Below are positions 37,240 to 47,414 of a stretch of 64,000 nucleotides of DNA, one piece after another (position 1 is the stretch's first letter; each line of letters starts with the position of its first letter). This stretch comes from Gallionellaceae bacterium (GTDB taxonomy: Bacteria > Pseudomonadota > Gammaproteobacteria > Burkholderiales > Gallionellaceae): assembly GCA_030823955.1 (NCBI GenBank), contig JAVBYO010000004.1, positions 1 through 64,000 of the forward strand, in the 5' to 3' direction. Made by a program: the position numbers and the translations under genes. The notes below the pieces were generated by a model. That model was given only the letters and a program-made list of their open reading frames with translations, had not been told where the DNA came from and did no database searches.

Positions 37240-39420
37240 ATGAAAAAAACTCCCCGTACCAAGACCGATCCCCGTACCGATCTGCTGTTGCAAGGCAGGC
37301 TACATGATCCATTCTCTTTTCTCGGACTACACAAAGAGCAAGATGGGTTCGTATTACGGGTCTTTCAGCCATACGCCACGCAGATTCACTTGATCGGCAC
37401 GTCGTCGGATATGCCTTTGCAACGCGTACATCCGGACGGACTGTTCGAATGGCGCGGAAACGAGGCTCCGGCCTCGCCATATCAGCTACAAGTGATTTCC
37501 AACGGCACTGCTGCGCTGATACACGACCCGTACGCTTTCATGCCGCAGATCAACAGTTTCGACCTGCACCTGTTCAACGAAGGCCGTCTGCATCAAGGAT
37601 ACCGTGTTCTGGGCTCGCGACTTGCAAAAGTCAGCGGAATCGAGGGGGTGCGTTTTGCAGTGTGGGCTCCCAACGCCGAACGGGTCAGTGTGGTCGGCGA
37701 ATTCAATCGTTGGGATGGACGCATCCATCCGATGGCGGTTCACGGCTCCAGCGGCGTATGGGAATTGTTCATTCCCAGTCTGCCCGAGGGTGTACTCTAC
37801 AAATACGAGATCCGCAACCGCTCTGGAGCCCTGCTGGTCAAGACTGATCCCTATGCCAATGCATTTGAATTAAGGCCGGGAACGGCTGCCCGTACCGGCG
37901 AGAATGCGGCCCATACCTGGCAGGACGGCCAGTGGCTGAAACAGCGTAGTCAGTGGGATTGGCTACATGCCCCGCTCAATGTGTATGAGATCCACGCGGG
38001 TTCATGGAAACGTCATCCGGATGGACGCTTCTATACCTATCGCGAGCTGACCGAGGCCCTGATTCCCTATCTTAAAGAGATGAGTTACACCCACGTCGAG
38101 CTGATGCCGGTCTCGGAACACCCGCTGGATGAATCCTGGGGTTACCAAGCGACGGGCTATTTCGCGGCAAGCAGCCGCTTCGGCACGCCGGACGATTTGC
38201 GCTTCTTCATCGACAACTGCCATCAGATTGGTATCGGTGTCTTGCTCGACTGGGTTCCCGCCCATTTCCCGCAAGACTCCTTCGCCTTGGCTCATTTTGA
38301 CGGTACCGCCTTATACGAGCATGAAGATCCGCGTCTTGGCTTCCATCAGGACTGGGGCACCCATATCTTCAATTATGGCCGCAACGAGGTGAAGAGCTTT
38401 TTGCTTTCCAGCGCGCATTATTGGTTATCCGAATTTCATTTCGACGGACTGCGCGTCGATGCGGTCGCCTCCATGCTTTATCTGGATTATTCGCGCAAAG
38501 CCAACGAATGGCTACCCAACAAATACGGCGGGCGCGAGAACCTTGAAGCAATCGATTTTCTGCGCGAACTGAACATCATGGTGCATGATGACTTCCCGGG
38601 TGCCCTGACCTTGGCAGAAGAATCAACTTCATGGCCAGCCGTGTCGCGGCCTGTTTATCTGGGAGGCTTGGGCTTCTCGATGAAATGGAACATGGGTTGG
38701 ATGAATGACACTCTCAAATTCATGCAACAGGATCCGGTACACCGCCGCTACCACCTGAACCAACTGACTTTCAGCCAGCTCTACGCGTATACCGAAAACT
38801 TCGTGTTGCCTTTTTCCCACGATGAAGTCGTACACGGGAAGGGTTCATTGCTGAGCAAGATGCCGGGTGACGCATGGCAAAAATTCGCCAATCTGCGCTT
38901 GTTGCTGGCTTATCAGATGGCCAGCCCGGGCAAGAAGCTCAATTTCATGGGCAATGAATTCGGACAGGGGCCTGAATGGCGCTCTGCTTGGGAGACCGAA
39001 TGGTGGCAGCTCAGTATGGAGCCCCATCAAGGGATCAAGAATCTGGCACGGGATATCAATCGCTTGTATCGCGATCTTCCCGCCCTGTATGAACTGGACT
39101 TTGAACAGGGGGGCTTCTCCTGGATAGATTGCCAGGACTCGGAACAGACATTGCTTTCATTCATCCGGCGCGGACGCAATGGTGAGACAGTGATCGCGGT
39201 CTTCAACTTTACCCCTGTACCGCGCAGCGCTTACCGCATCGGGCTACCTTTCGGCTGCACTTATCGCGAGCTATTCAACAGTGACTCAAAATATTACGGC
39301 GGCAGCAATCAGGGCAACGGTTGCGATATCCCTGCCCAAGCGACACCATGGATGGGCCTGCCCTACTCTGCCGAAATCGAACTTCCGGCCTTGTCCTGCA
39401 TTCTCCTGCAACCCGTATGA
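37240..39420 (+). CDS. glgB: 1,4-alpha-glucan branching enzyme
   Basis: A 726-residue GH13 enzyme making alpha-1,6 branches in glycogen. An N1 and CBM48 module (about 1-220) precede the catalytic barrel with the nucleophile in FDGLRVDAVASMLY, acid/base in TLAEEST, and FSHDEVVHGKGS. The C-terminal beta domain is present. No other glycogen gene is beside it in this window. A 76-base gap follows before the DUF2934 gene. Confidence 0.96.
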   Translation: MKKTPRTKTDPRTDLLLQGRLHDPFSFLGLHKEQDGFVLRVFQPYATQIHLIGTSSDMPLQRVHPDGLFEWRGNEAPASPYQLQVISNGTAALIHDPYAFMPQINSFDLHLFNEGRLHQGYRVLGSRLAKVSGIEGVRFAVWAPNAERVSVVGEFNRWDGRIHPMAVHGSSGVWELFIPSLPEGVLYKYEIRNRSGALLVKTDPYANAFELRPGTAARTGENAAHTWQDGQWLKQRSQWDWLHAPLNVYEIHAGSWKRHPDGRFYTYRELTEALIPYLKEMSYTHVELMPVSEHPLDESWGYQATGYFAASSRFGTPDDLRFFIDNCHQIGIGVLLDWVPAHFPQDSFALAHFDGTALYEHEDPRLGFHQDWGTHIFNYGRNEVKSFLLSSAHYWLSEFHFDGLRVDAVASMLYLDYSRKANEWLPNKYGGRENLEAIDFLRELNIMVHDDFPGALTLAEESTSWPAVSRPVYLGGLGFSMKWNMGWMNDTLKFMQQDPVHRRYHLNQLTFSQLYAYTENFVLPFSHDEVVHGKGSLLSKMPGDAWQKFANLRLLLAYQMASPGKKLNFMGNEFGQGPEWRSAWETEWWQLSMEPHQGIKNLARDINRLYRDLPALYELDFEQGGFSWIDCQDSEQTLLSFIRRGRNGETVIAVFNFTPVPRSAYRIGLPFGCTYRELFNSDSKYYGGSNQGNGCDIPAQATPWMGLPYSAEIELPALSCILLQPV

Positions 39421-39496
39421 GGCGAACTCGCTGTAACATAATTGTCGACATCATCTGAAATAATCACGATCAGCATCCATAGAAGGAGTAAACAGC

Positions 39497-39856
39497 ATGG
39501 CCACCGCAACCCCCAAGACACCGACCGTAAAAAAAACCGCCTCAACGACGGCAACGTCGAAGCCAGCCACCAAAAAAGTGGCTCCTGAAAGCAAGGTAAG
39601 CACCAAAACAGCTGCGACCGCGACGACAAAAAAGAGCGCACCCGCAAAAAAGACACCCGCGACTGCGCTAGCCAAGCCAGCCAGCGCCAAGAAATCTCCG
39701 GCAAAGAAAGTGCCTGCAGTCTCTCCGGAGCATCGTTACCATATGATCGCTACTGCAGCCTATTTTCTGGCAGAACGTCGCGGTTTTGCAGGGGGATACC
39801 AAATGCAGGATTGGATCGCCGCTGAAGCCGAGATCGACGCACAACTCAAGGCCTAA
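39497..39856 (+). CDS. Lys/Ala/Thr-rich protein with C-terminal DUF2934 domain
   Basis: A 119-residue protein. Residues 1-75 are low-complexity Lys/Ala/Thr/Pro like histone H1-type tails ([19 protein letters not shown]). The C-terminal 43 residues ([19 protein letters not shown], then [13 protein letters not shown]) match DUF2934. Nucleic-acid binding through the basic tail is an inference. The gene lies between glgB and pgi, in a carbon-storage neighbourhood. Confidence 0.75.
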   Translation: MATATPKTPTVKKTASTTATSKPATKKVAPESKVSTKTAATATTKKSAPAKKTPATALAKPASAKKSPAKKVPAVSPEHRYHMIATAAYFLAERRGFAGGYQMQDWIAAEAEIDAQLKA

Positions 39857-39918
39857 GAAATCTTAAAGCGAGTTTAGTGTCGCAATATCCAACTGCCGTT
39901 AATTCACCCGAGTCATCC

Positions 39919-41562
39919 ATGTCGAACCTCACTCGTTCTCCAGCCTGGCTGGCGTTGTCCAGCCACCAGAGCATTATTTGCCAAAAGACCATGCGTGAGA
40001 TGTTCCGCGCAGACGTGAGCCGCTTTGACAAGTTTTCGTTGCGCTTGGACGGATTGTTGTTCGATTACTCCAAGAACCTGATTAGTACTGAGACGTTATC
40101 GCTACTTCTTGATCTGGCACGCCAGTCCGGGATCAACGCTTGGATCGAACGCCAATTCACGGGGGAGAAGATCAACACCAGCGAACAGCGTGCGGTACTG
40201 CACACTGCTTTGCGTAATCCGCCCGGACACAGTGTGCAAGTTGATGGCAAGGACATCATGCCGGACGTGCATCGTGTACTCGAGCATATCCGGCGCTTTA
40301 CCGATGCGGTGCGCTCCGGGCAAGCCGTTGGCTATACCGGAAAAAAGATCCGCCATGTGGTCAACATCGGTATCGGCGGCTCTGCCTTGGGGCCACTGAT
40401 GGCATGTGAAGCACTCAAGCCTTATGCCGCTGCTGATCTGACCGCCCATTTTGTATCGAACGTAGATGCCAGTGACATCGCCGAGACCCTCAAGAGAATA
40501 GACCCCGAGACCACGCTGTTCATTGTCAGTTCAAAGACCTTCACCACGCAGGAGACTCTCGCCAATGCACGCACTGCGCGTGCATGGCTGATCGAACATC
40601 TGGGGGCTGAAGCTGCGGTAGCCCAACATTTCGCCGCCGTCTCCACCAATCTGGAGGCGACCTCCAAATTCGGCATCAATCCGGAAAACGTGTTTGAGTT
40701 CTGGGATTGGGTGGGGGGCCGTTATTCACTCTGGTCGGCCATCGGACTGCCTATCGCCCTGTATGTCGGTATGGACAATTTCCAGCGTCTACTGGCCGGA
40801 GCACATGCCATGGACGAACATTTCCGTAGTGCACCGCTGGAAAAAAATATGCCGGTGATTCTGGGGATGCTGGGCATCTGGTACGGCAACTTCTTCGGCG
40901 TCGGCTCGTATGCCATCTTGCCTTACGACCAATATCTGCAACACTTCCCTGCTTATCTGCAACAGCTTGAGATGGAGAGCAACGGGAAACGTGTCGACCG
41001 GAACGGCAACGTGGTCAATTACGATACCCATTTCACCGTGTGGGGAGAGCCCGGCACGAATGGCCAACACTCTTTCTACCAGTTGATACATCAAGGTACC
41101 CGTATGGTTCCGACGGACTTTCTGGCTCCGCTGAGCAGTCATAACCCTATCGGCGACCATCACACCATGCTGTTATCCAACTGCTTCGCACAGACCGAGG
41201 CATTGATGCTGGGCAAGACCGAAGACGAGGCGCGTGCCGAACTCAAGACACAAGGTCTGACGGATGAAGCCATAGCGGCTTTGCTGCCCTACAAGGTCTT
41301 TCCCGGCAATCGTCCGAGCAACACCCTGCTCTTTGAAAAACTCGATCCGTATACTCTGGGCATGCTGATCGCGCTCTACGAACAAAAGATCTTCGTGCAA
41401 AGCGTAGTCTGGAACATCAATGCGTTCGATCAATGGGGGGTGGAATTCGGCAAGCAACTGGCCAGCAAACTGTTGCCCGAGTTGCAAAGCAAAGAGTTGG
41501 TCACCTCACACGACTGCTCGACCAATAATCTGATCAACTTGTTCCGTAACCGTCAACGCTGA
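39919..41562 (+). CDS. pgi: Glucose-6-phosphate isomerase
   Basis: A 547-residue glycolytic isomerase, matching the E. coli length. Motifs [19 protein letters not shown] and [12 protein letters not shown] are present, along with the C-terminal [16 protein letters not shown] at 39919 gives the family start [13 protein letters not shown]; a GTG at 39877 would add 14 residues. Confidence 0.96.
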   Translation: MSNLTRSPAWLALSSHQSIICQKTMREMFRADVSRFDKFSLRLDGLLFDYSKNLISTETLSLLLDLARQSGINAWIERQFTGEKINTSEQRAVLHTALRNPPGHSVQVDGKDIMPDVHRVLEHIRRFTDAVRSGQAVGYTGKKIRHVVNIGIGGSALGPLMACEALKPYAAADLTAHFVSNVDASDIAETLKRIDPETTLFIVSSKTFTTQETLANARTARAWLIEHLGAEAAVAQHFAAVSTNLEATSKFGINPENVFEFWDWVGGRYSLWSAIGLPIALYVGMDNFQRLLAGAHAMDEHFRSAPLEKNMPVILGMLGIWYGNFFGVGSYAILPYDQYLQHFPAYLQQLEMESNGKRVDRNGNVVNYDTHFTVWGEPGTNGQHSFYQLIHQGTRMVPTDFLAPLSSHNPIGDHHTMLLSNCFAQTEALMLGKTEDEARAELKTQGLTDEAIAALLPYKVFPGNRPSNTLLFEKLDPYTLGMLIALYEQKIFVQSVVWNINAFDQWGVEFGKQLASKLLPELQSKELVTSHDCSTNNLINLFRNRQR

Positions 41563-42351
41563 CTATCTGCGTTGCCGCGCAGCCTCGAACAGGCATATGG
41601 CCGCTGCCGCTGCAACGTTCAACGACTCGACTTTTCCCGGCATCGGAATGGTCACATGCTGGCGGCACAGTCCGGCCAGTGCGCTCGACAGCCCGGCACC
41701 CTCGTTACCCAGTGCAAAAGCGATATTGCCTGTGAGCTTGCAATCATAAAGGCTCATACCGGCCTGCAGTGATGTTGCCAGGATCGTTCCCTCGAATACG
41801 GCAGCCACATTGAACAGATCGGCATGCTCGTGGATACTCAGAGCGAAATGCCCTCCCATCGCCGCCCGCAACACTTTGGGCGACCAGACATCGGCACATC
41901 CGTCCGAAAGAAAAGCCGCATCGCACCCCGCAGCTGCGGCCGTGCGCAAGATCGAACCTAGATTGCCCGGATCCTGGATGTCTTCAAGTAAGAGAGCGAA
42001 ACGACTGTGCGAAGGCGAGATATGCGGCTGGGGCAATTCGATGAGTGCAAGCAGTCCGCTCGGAGTCTTCAGTTCGGTCAATTGCGTGAAGAGTGCATCC
42101 TCCAGACAGGTCAGAGGCACTGCGGGGAGTCGTGCGAGCAATTCGCTGATTTCGGCATCCTGTGCTGACGCGGCATTCACCAATAAGTGCAGAGGGAGAT
42201 TCCCCGCATCCAGATAGGCTTGAACAAGATGCGCCCCATCGAGCAGGGTCTGCCCAGTCTTGCGCCGCTGGCGGGAGGAGCCGACCAGCTTGCCCAACTC
42301 TTTGAAGAATGGATTTTCGCGCGAGGAGATGTGTTTCAACGTGGACTTCAA
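41563..42351 (-). CDS. SpoU/TrmH-family RNA 2'-O-methyltransferase
   Basis: A 262-residue protein. N-terminal substrate-binding part with RENPFFKELGKL, then the SPOUT knot: LLEDIQDPGNLGSILRTAAAAG, GNEGAGLS and PMPGKVESLNVAAAAAI, the three SpoU motifs. It probably methylates a ribose in rRNA or tRNA; the exact target is open. The start is TTG at 42351 overlapping the scpB stop (TTGA). Confidence 0.9.
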   Translation of the reverse strand: MKSTLKHISSRENPFFKELGKLVGSSRQRRKTGQTLLDGAHLVQAYLDAGNLPLHLLVNAASAQDAEISELLARLPAVPLTCLEDALFTQLTELKTPSGLLALIELPQPHISPSHSRFALLLEDIQDPGNLGSILRTAAAAGCDAAFLSDGCADVWSPKVLRAAMGGHFALSIHEHADLFNVAAVFEGTILATSLQAGMSLYDCKLTGNIAFALGNEGAGLSSALAGLCRQHVTIPMPGKVESLNVAAAAAICLFEAARQRR

Positions 42352-42965
42352 TTAGCGTCCTGTTGGACGGCCGGTTCCAGCAGGTTACCCATCTCCTCCA
42401 ATGCGGGAAGCTCGCTCAGAGAGCGCAGATTGAGGTCATCCAGTAACTGTTGGGTGGTGGCATAAAGTGCGGGTTTCCCCGGGGTGTCACGCGTACCGAT
42501 ACTTTCGACCCAGCCCCGCGATTCCAGAGTCTTCAACACTTGCGCCGAAACGACGACACCGCGTATCTCTTCGATATCACCCCGGGTCACCGGCTGCCGG
42601 TAGGCGATGATAGCCAGGGTCTCCATCACGGCCCGCGAATAACGCGGTGGCTTTTGCGGATCCAGACGCTCGATGTAAGCCTGCATCTCGGGACGTGCAC
42701 GAAAGCGCCAACCGCTGGCGACTCGGTTCAACTCGATACCACTATCGGCATACTCTGCCGCCAATTGTTGCAGCAGCTCCTCGATCCGGCTGCTCTCCAG
42801 CGGCACATCGCTGAGCTTCTTCAACTCGGACAGCGACAGCGGCTCGAGTGAGGTCATCAGAGCCGCCTCGAATATCCTTTTCAATTGCGCGACATCGACC
42901 AAGACACCTTCCGGCGCGGTCACGGCAGGCAGATCATTCGAGGGTGAGGCGACTTGTTCGGACAT
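42348..42965 (-). CDS. scpB: Segregation and condensation protein B
   Basis: A 205-residue winged-helix partner of SMC-ScpA. Sequence RYSRAVMETLAIIAYRQPVTRGDIEEIRG is diagnostic. It overlaps scpA by 32 bases, which points to coupled translation. No smc gene is within the window. Confidence 0.93.
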   Translation of the reverse strand: MSEQVASPSNDLPAVTAPEGVLVDVAQLKRIFEAALMTSLEPLSLSELKKLSDVPLESSRIEELLQQLAAEYADSGIELNRVASGWRFRARPEMQAYIERLDPQKPPRYSRAVMETLAIIAYRQPVTRGDIEEIRGVVVSAQVLKTLESRGWVESIGTRDTPGKPALYATTQQLLDDLNLRSLSELPALEEMGNLLEPAVQQDAN

Positions 42966-43737
42966 AGATATTCCCCAGCGTTTCAGTTTGCGTGATCTCG
43001 ATCAAAGTTTCTTTGGCCAATTCCAGAATGGCGATAAAGGTAACGACCAGTTGCGGAATCCCGCCGGCGTGGTCGAACAGATTCTCGAACGGCTCGAATT
43101 CACCGTGCCGCAACTGTCGCAACAGCCGAGTCATCTGCTCCCGCACCGATAGCTCCTCGCGCCGCACCTTATGATGCGCGTTCACTTTTGCCCGCGTCAG
43201 CAGCGTCATCCAGGCAATGCGCAGGTCTTCCACACTGACACTGGGCAGACGTTCGATCACCGTGCGCTCGATCAATACCTGCACCAGCTCGAAATCCCGC
43301 CCGGCCTGCGGCAGATCGTTCAATCGTTGTGCCGCCAGTTTCATCTGCTCATATTCCAGCAAGCGCCGCATCAACTCGGCTCGCGGATCGTCGATTTCAG
43401 TTTCGCCCAGCTTGGGAGGGCGCGGCAATAACATGCGCGATTTGATCTCGATCAGCACCGCCGCCATCAACAGGTATTCGGCGGCCAACTCCAGACGGTT
43501 ACGCTGCATGAGTTCAATGTAACTCATGTATTGCTGGGTGAGCTGCGCCATCGGGATATCAAGGACATCCAGATTATGTTTGCGGATCAGGTACAACAAC
43601 AGATCCAGCGGCCCCTGGAACGTTTCCAGCACCAACTCCAGCGCATCCGGGGGAATATACAGATCCGACGGCATCTCCAGCAGCGGTTCGCCGTGGATCA
43701 GTGCACGCGGAATGAGTTGTAATTCGGCTTGGCTCAT
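42934..43737 (-). CDS. scpA: Segregation and condensation protein A
   Basis: A 267-residue kleisin that bridges SMC heads. FQGPLDLLLYLIRKHNLDVLDIPMAQLT at about residues 39-66 and the C-terminal winged helix (FIAILELAKE) are typical. The gene lies four bases after trpS and overlaps scpB. Confidence 0.94.
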   Translation of the reverse strand: MSQAELQLIPRALIHGEPLLEMPSDLYIPPDALELVLETFQGPLDLLLYLIRKHNLDVLDIPMAQLTQQYMSYIELMQRNRLELAAEYLLMAAVLIEIKSRMLLPRPPKLGETEIDDPRAELMRRLLEYEQMKLAAQRLNDLPQAGRDFELVQVLIERTVIERLPSVSVEDLRIAWMTLLTRAKVNAHHKVRREELSVREQMTRLLRQLRHGEFEPFENLFDHAGGIPQLVVTFIAILELAKETLIEITQTETLGNIYVRTSRLTLE

Positions 43738-43741
43738 AAAA

Positions 43742-44944
43742 TCAGCTGTAGCTTAAACCCATCGCTTCACGCACATCACGCATAGTCTCGCTCGCCAGTT
43801 TGCCGGCCTTCTCACAACCGTCGGCGATGATGTTGCGCACCAGGGTAGGATCATCCAGATACTGCTGGGCGCGTTCGCGCATCGGCTTTTGCTCTTCCAG
43901 CACTGCGGCGATCACCGGCTGTTTGCATTCGATACAGCCGATACCCGCCGTTTTGCAACCGTGCTGCACCCACTGCTGGGTGTCCTCGCCGGAATACACC
44001 TCATGCAGCTGCCAGACCGGGCAACGCGCCGGATCCCCCGCATCGGTACGGCGGATACGCGCGGGGTCGGTCGGCATGGTGCGGATCTTCTTGCCGACGC
44101 TTTCCTCGTCTTCGCGCAGACTAATGGTGTTTCCGTAGGATTTTGACATCTTCTGCCCGTCCAGTCCCGGCATACGCGATGCCTTGGTGAGCATCGCCTG
44201 TGGTTCGGACAGGATCATCTTGCCGCCGCCCTCAAGATAGCCGAACAGTCGTTCGCGATCCCCTAGGCTCAGGCTCTGTTGTTCATCCAACAACGATTTG
44301 GCCGATTCCAGCGCCTCATCGTCTCCCTGCTCTTGATAACGGGTGCGCAATTCGGCATACAACTTGGCTTTTTTGCTGCCCAGTTTCTTGATCGCGGCCT
44401 CGGCTTTTTCTTCAAAACCGATCTCGCGTCCATAGATGTGGTTGAAACGGCGGGCGATCTCGCGGGTGAATTCGATGTGCGGCACCTGATCCTCGCCTAC
44501 CGGCACTTGTGTCGCCCGGTAGATGAGGATGTCCGCACTTTGCAGCAGCGGGTATCCCAGAAAACCGTAGGTACTGAGGTCTTTTCCGGAAAGTTTCTCC
44601 TGCTGGTCTTTGTAGGTCGGCATACGTTCCAACCAGCCCAGCGGCGTGATCATGGAGAGTAGCAGGTGTAACTCGGCATGTTCCGGCACTCTGGACTGTA
44701 TGAACAAAGTGGCGCGCGCCGGATCGACACCTGCGGCCAGCCAATCAATCACCATGTCCCACACGTTCTGTTCGATCACCTGCGGTGTATCGTAGTGCGT
44801 GGTCAGGGCATGCCAGTCGGCGACGAAGAACAGACATTCGAACTCCTGCTGCATCTCCACCCAGTTCTTCAACACACCGTGGTAATGCCCCAAGTGCAAA
44901 CTGCCTGTGGGACGCATCCCGGATAACACGCGATCAGCAAACAT
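43742..44944 (-). CDS. trpS: Tryptophan-tRNA ligase
   Basis: A 400-residue class I synthetase. HIGH-type GSLHLGHYHG and KMSKSYGN are intact. It is about 65 residues longer than the E. coli enzyme because of an inserted segment (KLGSKKAKLYAELRTRYQEQ onward) before KMSKS, a form known in other beta- and gammaproteobacteria. Confidence 0.95.
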   Translation of the reverse strand: MFADRVLSGMRPTGSLHLGHYHGVLKNWVEMQQEFECLFFVADWHALTTHYDTPQVIEQNVWDMVIDWLAAGVDPARATLFIQSRVPEHAELHLLLSMITPLGWLERMPTYKDQQEKLSGKDLSTYGFLGYPLLQSADILIYRATQVPVGEDQVPHIEFTREIARRFNHIYGREIGFEEKAEAAIKKLGSKKAKLYAELRTRYQEQGDDEALESAKSLLDEQQSLSLGDRERLFGYLEGGGKMILSEPQAMLTKASRMPGLDGQKMSKSYGNTISLREDEESVGKKIRTMPTDPARIRRTDAGDPARCPVWQLHEVYSGEDTQQWVQHGCKTAGIGCIECKQPVIAAVLEEQKPMRERAQQYLDDPTLVRNIIADGCEKAGKLASETMRDVREAMGLSYS

Positions 44945-44952
44945 AGTCAGAT

Positions 44953-45600
44953 TCAGAAACCAAAAATAAAATTAATCAAATCGATCAAACCGATGACCGG
45001 TGGAGCCAGTACCCAGCCCAGTACCGGCGTGATCGCCAAGCCGATCAGGATGAACATGCCATAAGGCTCGAGTTTTGCCAACTGGAACCCCCAACGAGGC
45101 GGCAACATACTGATTGAGATACGCCCACCGTCCAGTGGTGGCAGCGGCAACAGGTTCAATACGAACAGGATGGCGTTGATTTTAACCCCTAACTGGGCCA
45201 TTTCCATCAACGGTTCGGCGAAATAACTGTCCGGTGACATCCATGCGACCTTGGCCCACAGCCCCCAAAACAACGCCATGAACAAGTTGGCGGCCGGCCC
45301 CGCCAAGGCCACCCACAACATATCCTGCTTGGGACGGCGTAATGCGGCGAAGTTGACAGGAACCGGCTTCGCCCAGCCGAACAGTATTCCTCCCAGCCAA
45401 AGAGTCATCAACGGCAACAGAATGGTGCCGACGGGGTCGATATGGCGCAACGGATTTAGGCTGATGCGCCCCTGTTGATACGCTGTCATGTCCCCGAAAT
45501 GGCGGGCCACATAGCCGTGTGCCGCTTCGTGCAGCGTGATGGCGAACAACACCGGGATAGCGGCGATGGCAATGGTTTGGATCAAAGCGTCAAAATTCAT
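44953..45600 (-). CDS. Site-2 protease family (M50) membrane metalloprotease
   Basis: A 215-residue multipass membrane protein. The zinc motif HEAAHGYVARH is in the first helix and the third ligand in NLLPLPPLDGG. It is the compact type without PDZ or CBS domains. The substrate is unknown. It lies eight bases after a Sua5-family gene stop region and just before trpS, an arrangement seen widely in proteobacteria. Confidence 0.9.
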   Translation of the reverse strand: MNFDALIQTIAIAAIPVLFAITLHEAAHGYVARHFGDMTAYQQGRISLNPLRHIDPVGTILLPLMTLWLGGILFGWAKPVPVNFAALRRPKQDMLWVALAGPAANLFMALFWGLWAKVAWMSPDSYFAEPLMEMAQLGVKINAILFVLNLLPLPPLDGGRISISMLPPRWGFQLAKLEPYGMFILIGLAITPVLGWVLAPPVIGLIDLINFIFGF

Positions 45601-45601
45601 A

Positions 45602-46231
45602 TTAATCCTCGATCCCGAATACGGCGATATCCCCTTTTCCGCGCCGAATCAATGCCGGTGCAGCCTCGGTCAGATCGATCACCGTGGTCGGTTCGAGTCC
45701 GACCGAGCCGCCCTCGATGATCAATTCCACTCTGCTCTCCAGCAGTTCGCGGATCTCGTCGAGATCGGTGAGCGGATGATGGGCATCGGCCAAAATGAGC
45801 GTGGAACTGATCAATGGCTCGTGCAATTCCTCAAGCAGCGCCAGCGCCACCGTATGATCCGGGATGCGCAGCCCCACCGTACTCCGCTTGGGGTGTTGCA
45901 GGCGTCGCGGCACCTCTTTGGTGGCCTCCAGAATGAAGGTATAACTCCCCGGCGTGTTGTTCTTCAACAGACGGAAGCACGCATTGTCCACCCGCGCATA
46001 ATGGGACAATTCCGAGAGGTCGCGGCAGACCAGCGTCATATGATGTCTATCGTCCACCCCGCGAATCTGGCGGATCCGTGCGACCGCATCCTTGTCGCCC
46101 AGATGGCAACCCAAGGCATAACCCGAATCGGTCGGATAGACGATCACAGCCCCTTCGCGTACCAGTGCGGCCGCTTGTTTGATCAAGCGCGGCTGCGGAT
46201 TATCGGGATGGATGACGAAGAATTGCGCCAT
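45602..46231 (-). CDS. Sua5/YciO/YrdC-family protein
   Basis: A 209-residue protein with the YrdC fold: AALVREGAVIVYPTDSGYALGC, KKR-like LKNNTPGSYTFIL and RSTVGLRIPDH. It may make threonylcarbamoyl-AMP for t6A or belong to the YciO branch whose role is less certain. Start ATG 46231 is two bases after the upstream stop; the longer frame overlaps the PHP gene. Confidence 0.88.
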   Translation of the reverse strand: MAQFFVIHPDNPQPRLIKQAAALVREGAVIVYPTDSGYALGCHLGDKDAVARIRQIRGVDDRHHMTLVCRDLSELSHYARVDNACFRLLKNNTPGSYTFILEATKEVPRRLQHPKRSTVGLRIPDHTVALALLEELHEPLISSTLILADAHHPLTDLDEIRELLESRVELIIEGGSVGLEPTTVIDLTEAAPALIRRGKGDIAVFGIED

Positions 46232-46233
46232 GG

Positions 46234-47100
46234 CTAAGCCCGTGCGGGGGCAGTTCCCCACGCCTCCCAGATTGGTTTGCACTCCAGCGGCAGATCGGGC
46301 AGGTGTCCGAGATCGCGATAACTCTCTCCCGGCCCGTGATAGTCTGAACCGCAGGAACACAATAGACCGAACTCTGTCGCATAACGCCCGAATTCGGCAT
46401 ATTGCGGAGGGGTGTGGCTTCCCGTCACGACTTCTATCCCCTGCCCGCCCATGGCGGTGAACTCTTGCAATAACTCATGCAATGTAGATTTACCCATGGC
46501 TTTGCGCCCGGCGGTATAGCGCCCCGGATGCGCCAACACGGCGATACCGCCGGCACTGCGTATCCAGTTGATCGCATCCTGTAACTCCGCCCACTGGTGC
46601 GACACATAGCCGGGCTTGCCTTTGACCAGATAACGTTTGAACACGCTGGCCACATCCTTGCAATGGCCGGCTTCCACCAGATAACGCGCAAAATGGGTGC
46701 GCCCGACGATATCTGGGTTCGCGCTATAGCGATAAGCGCCCTCCAGTACGCCGCCGATGCCGGAGCGTGCCAGCGATTCGGCCATCAGTTCAGCACGATG
46801 TCGGCGACCGCTGCGTATACCGTGCAAGCCCGCGACCAGCGCCGGATGATACGGATCGATGTGCAACCCGACGATATGCAGCGTATGGCTGCGCCAAGTG
46901 ACCGAGATCTCCACCCCGTTGATGAATTCGATACCGCAACGCAATGCCGCCTGCGCCGCCTCGGCCAAACCATCGACATTGTCGTGATCGGTGAGCGCCA
47001 ATGATTTGACGCCGCGCTCGGCGGCTCGCATGACTAATTCCGTCGGAGAAAGCAAACCGTCCGATACCGTCGAGTGGCAGTGCAGATCATGATCCAGCAT
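46234..47100 (-). CDS. PHP-domain phosphoesterase (RNase AM/TrpH type)
   Basis: A 288-residue PHP enzyme. Metal ligands appear in DLHCHSTVSDG, LTDHDNVDG and LAHPGRY, with CGSDYHGPGE at the C-terminus. Relatives such as YciV hydrolyse 3',5'-bisphosphonucleotides and trim RNA 5' ends. It is next to the Sua5-family gene, as in E. coli (yciV-yciO). Confidence 0.9.
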   Translation of the reverse strand: MLDHDLHCHSTVSDGLLSPTELVMRAAERGVKSLALTDHDNVDGLAEAAQAALRCGIEFINGVEISVTWRSHTLHIVGLHIDPYHPALVAGLHGIRSGRRHRAELMAESLARSGIGGVLEGAYRYSANPDIVGRTHFARYLVEAGHCKDVASVFKRYLVKGKPGYVSHQWAELQDAINWIRSAGGIAVLAHPGRYTAGRKAMGKSTLHELLQEFTAMGGQGIEVVTGSHTPPQYAEFGRYATEFGLLCSCGSDYHGPGESYRDLGHLPDLPLECKPIWEAWGTAPARA

Positions 47101-47414
47101 CAGATATCGCCGCCGCCCTTTTTCATGACTTTCCCCTCTTCGGCGCGTTTGCGGCGCACCTCTTTGGGATCGGCCAGCAATGGACGGTATATTTCGATAC
47201 GGTCTTTTTCGCGCAATACCGTATCGGTCTTGCTGAGTTTGCCATACAAGCCGAACTTTCCCTTTTCCAGGTCGATTTCGGGATGTTTCTCCGCCAGACC
47301 GGATATTCTGAGCGCATCGGCTATCGTCGAATTGGCTGGCACCTCCAGCTTGAGCAACGTTTGCTCATGGGGCAAGGCATAGACCATCTCGATTTTGATC
47401 TTTTCATCACTCAT
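47100..47414 (-). CDS. RnfH family protein
   Basis: A 104-residue beta-grasp protein starting MSDEKIKIEMVYALPHEQ, with the conserved GKLSKTDTVLREKDRIEIYRPL region. ATG at 47414 overlaps the ratA gene by eight bases. RnfH is usually paired with RatA and smpB, as here. Its biochemical role is not settled. Confidence 0.92.
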   Translation of the reverse strand: MSDEKIKIEMVYALPHEQTLLKLEVPANSTIADALRISGLAEKHPEIDLEKGKFGLYGKLSKTDTVLREKDRIEIYRPLLADPKEVRRKRAEEGKVMKKGGGDI

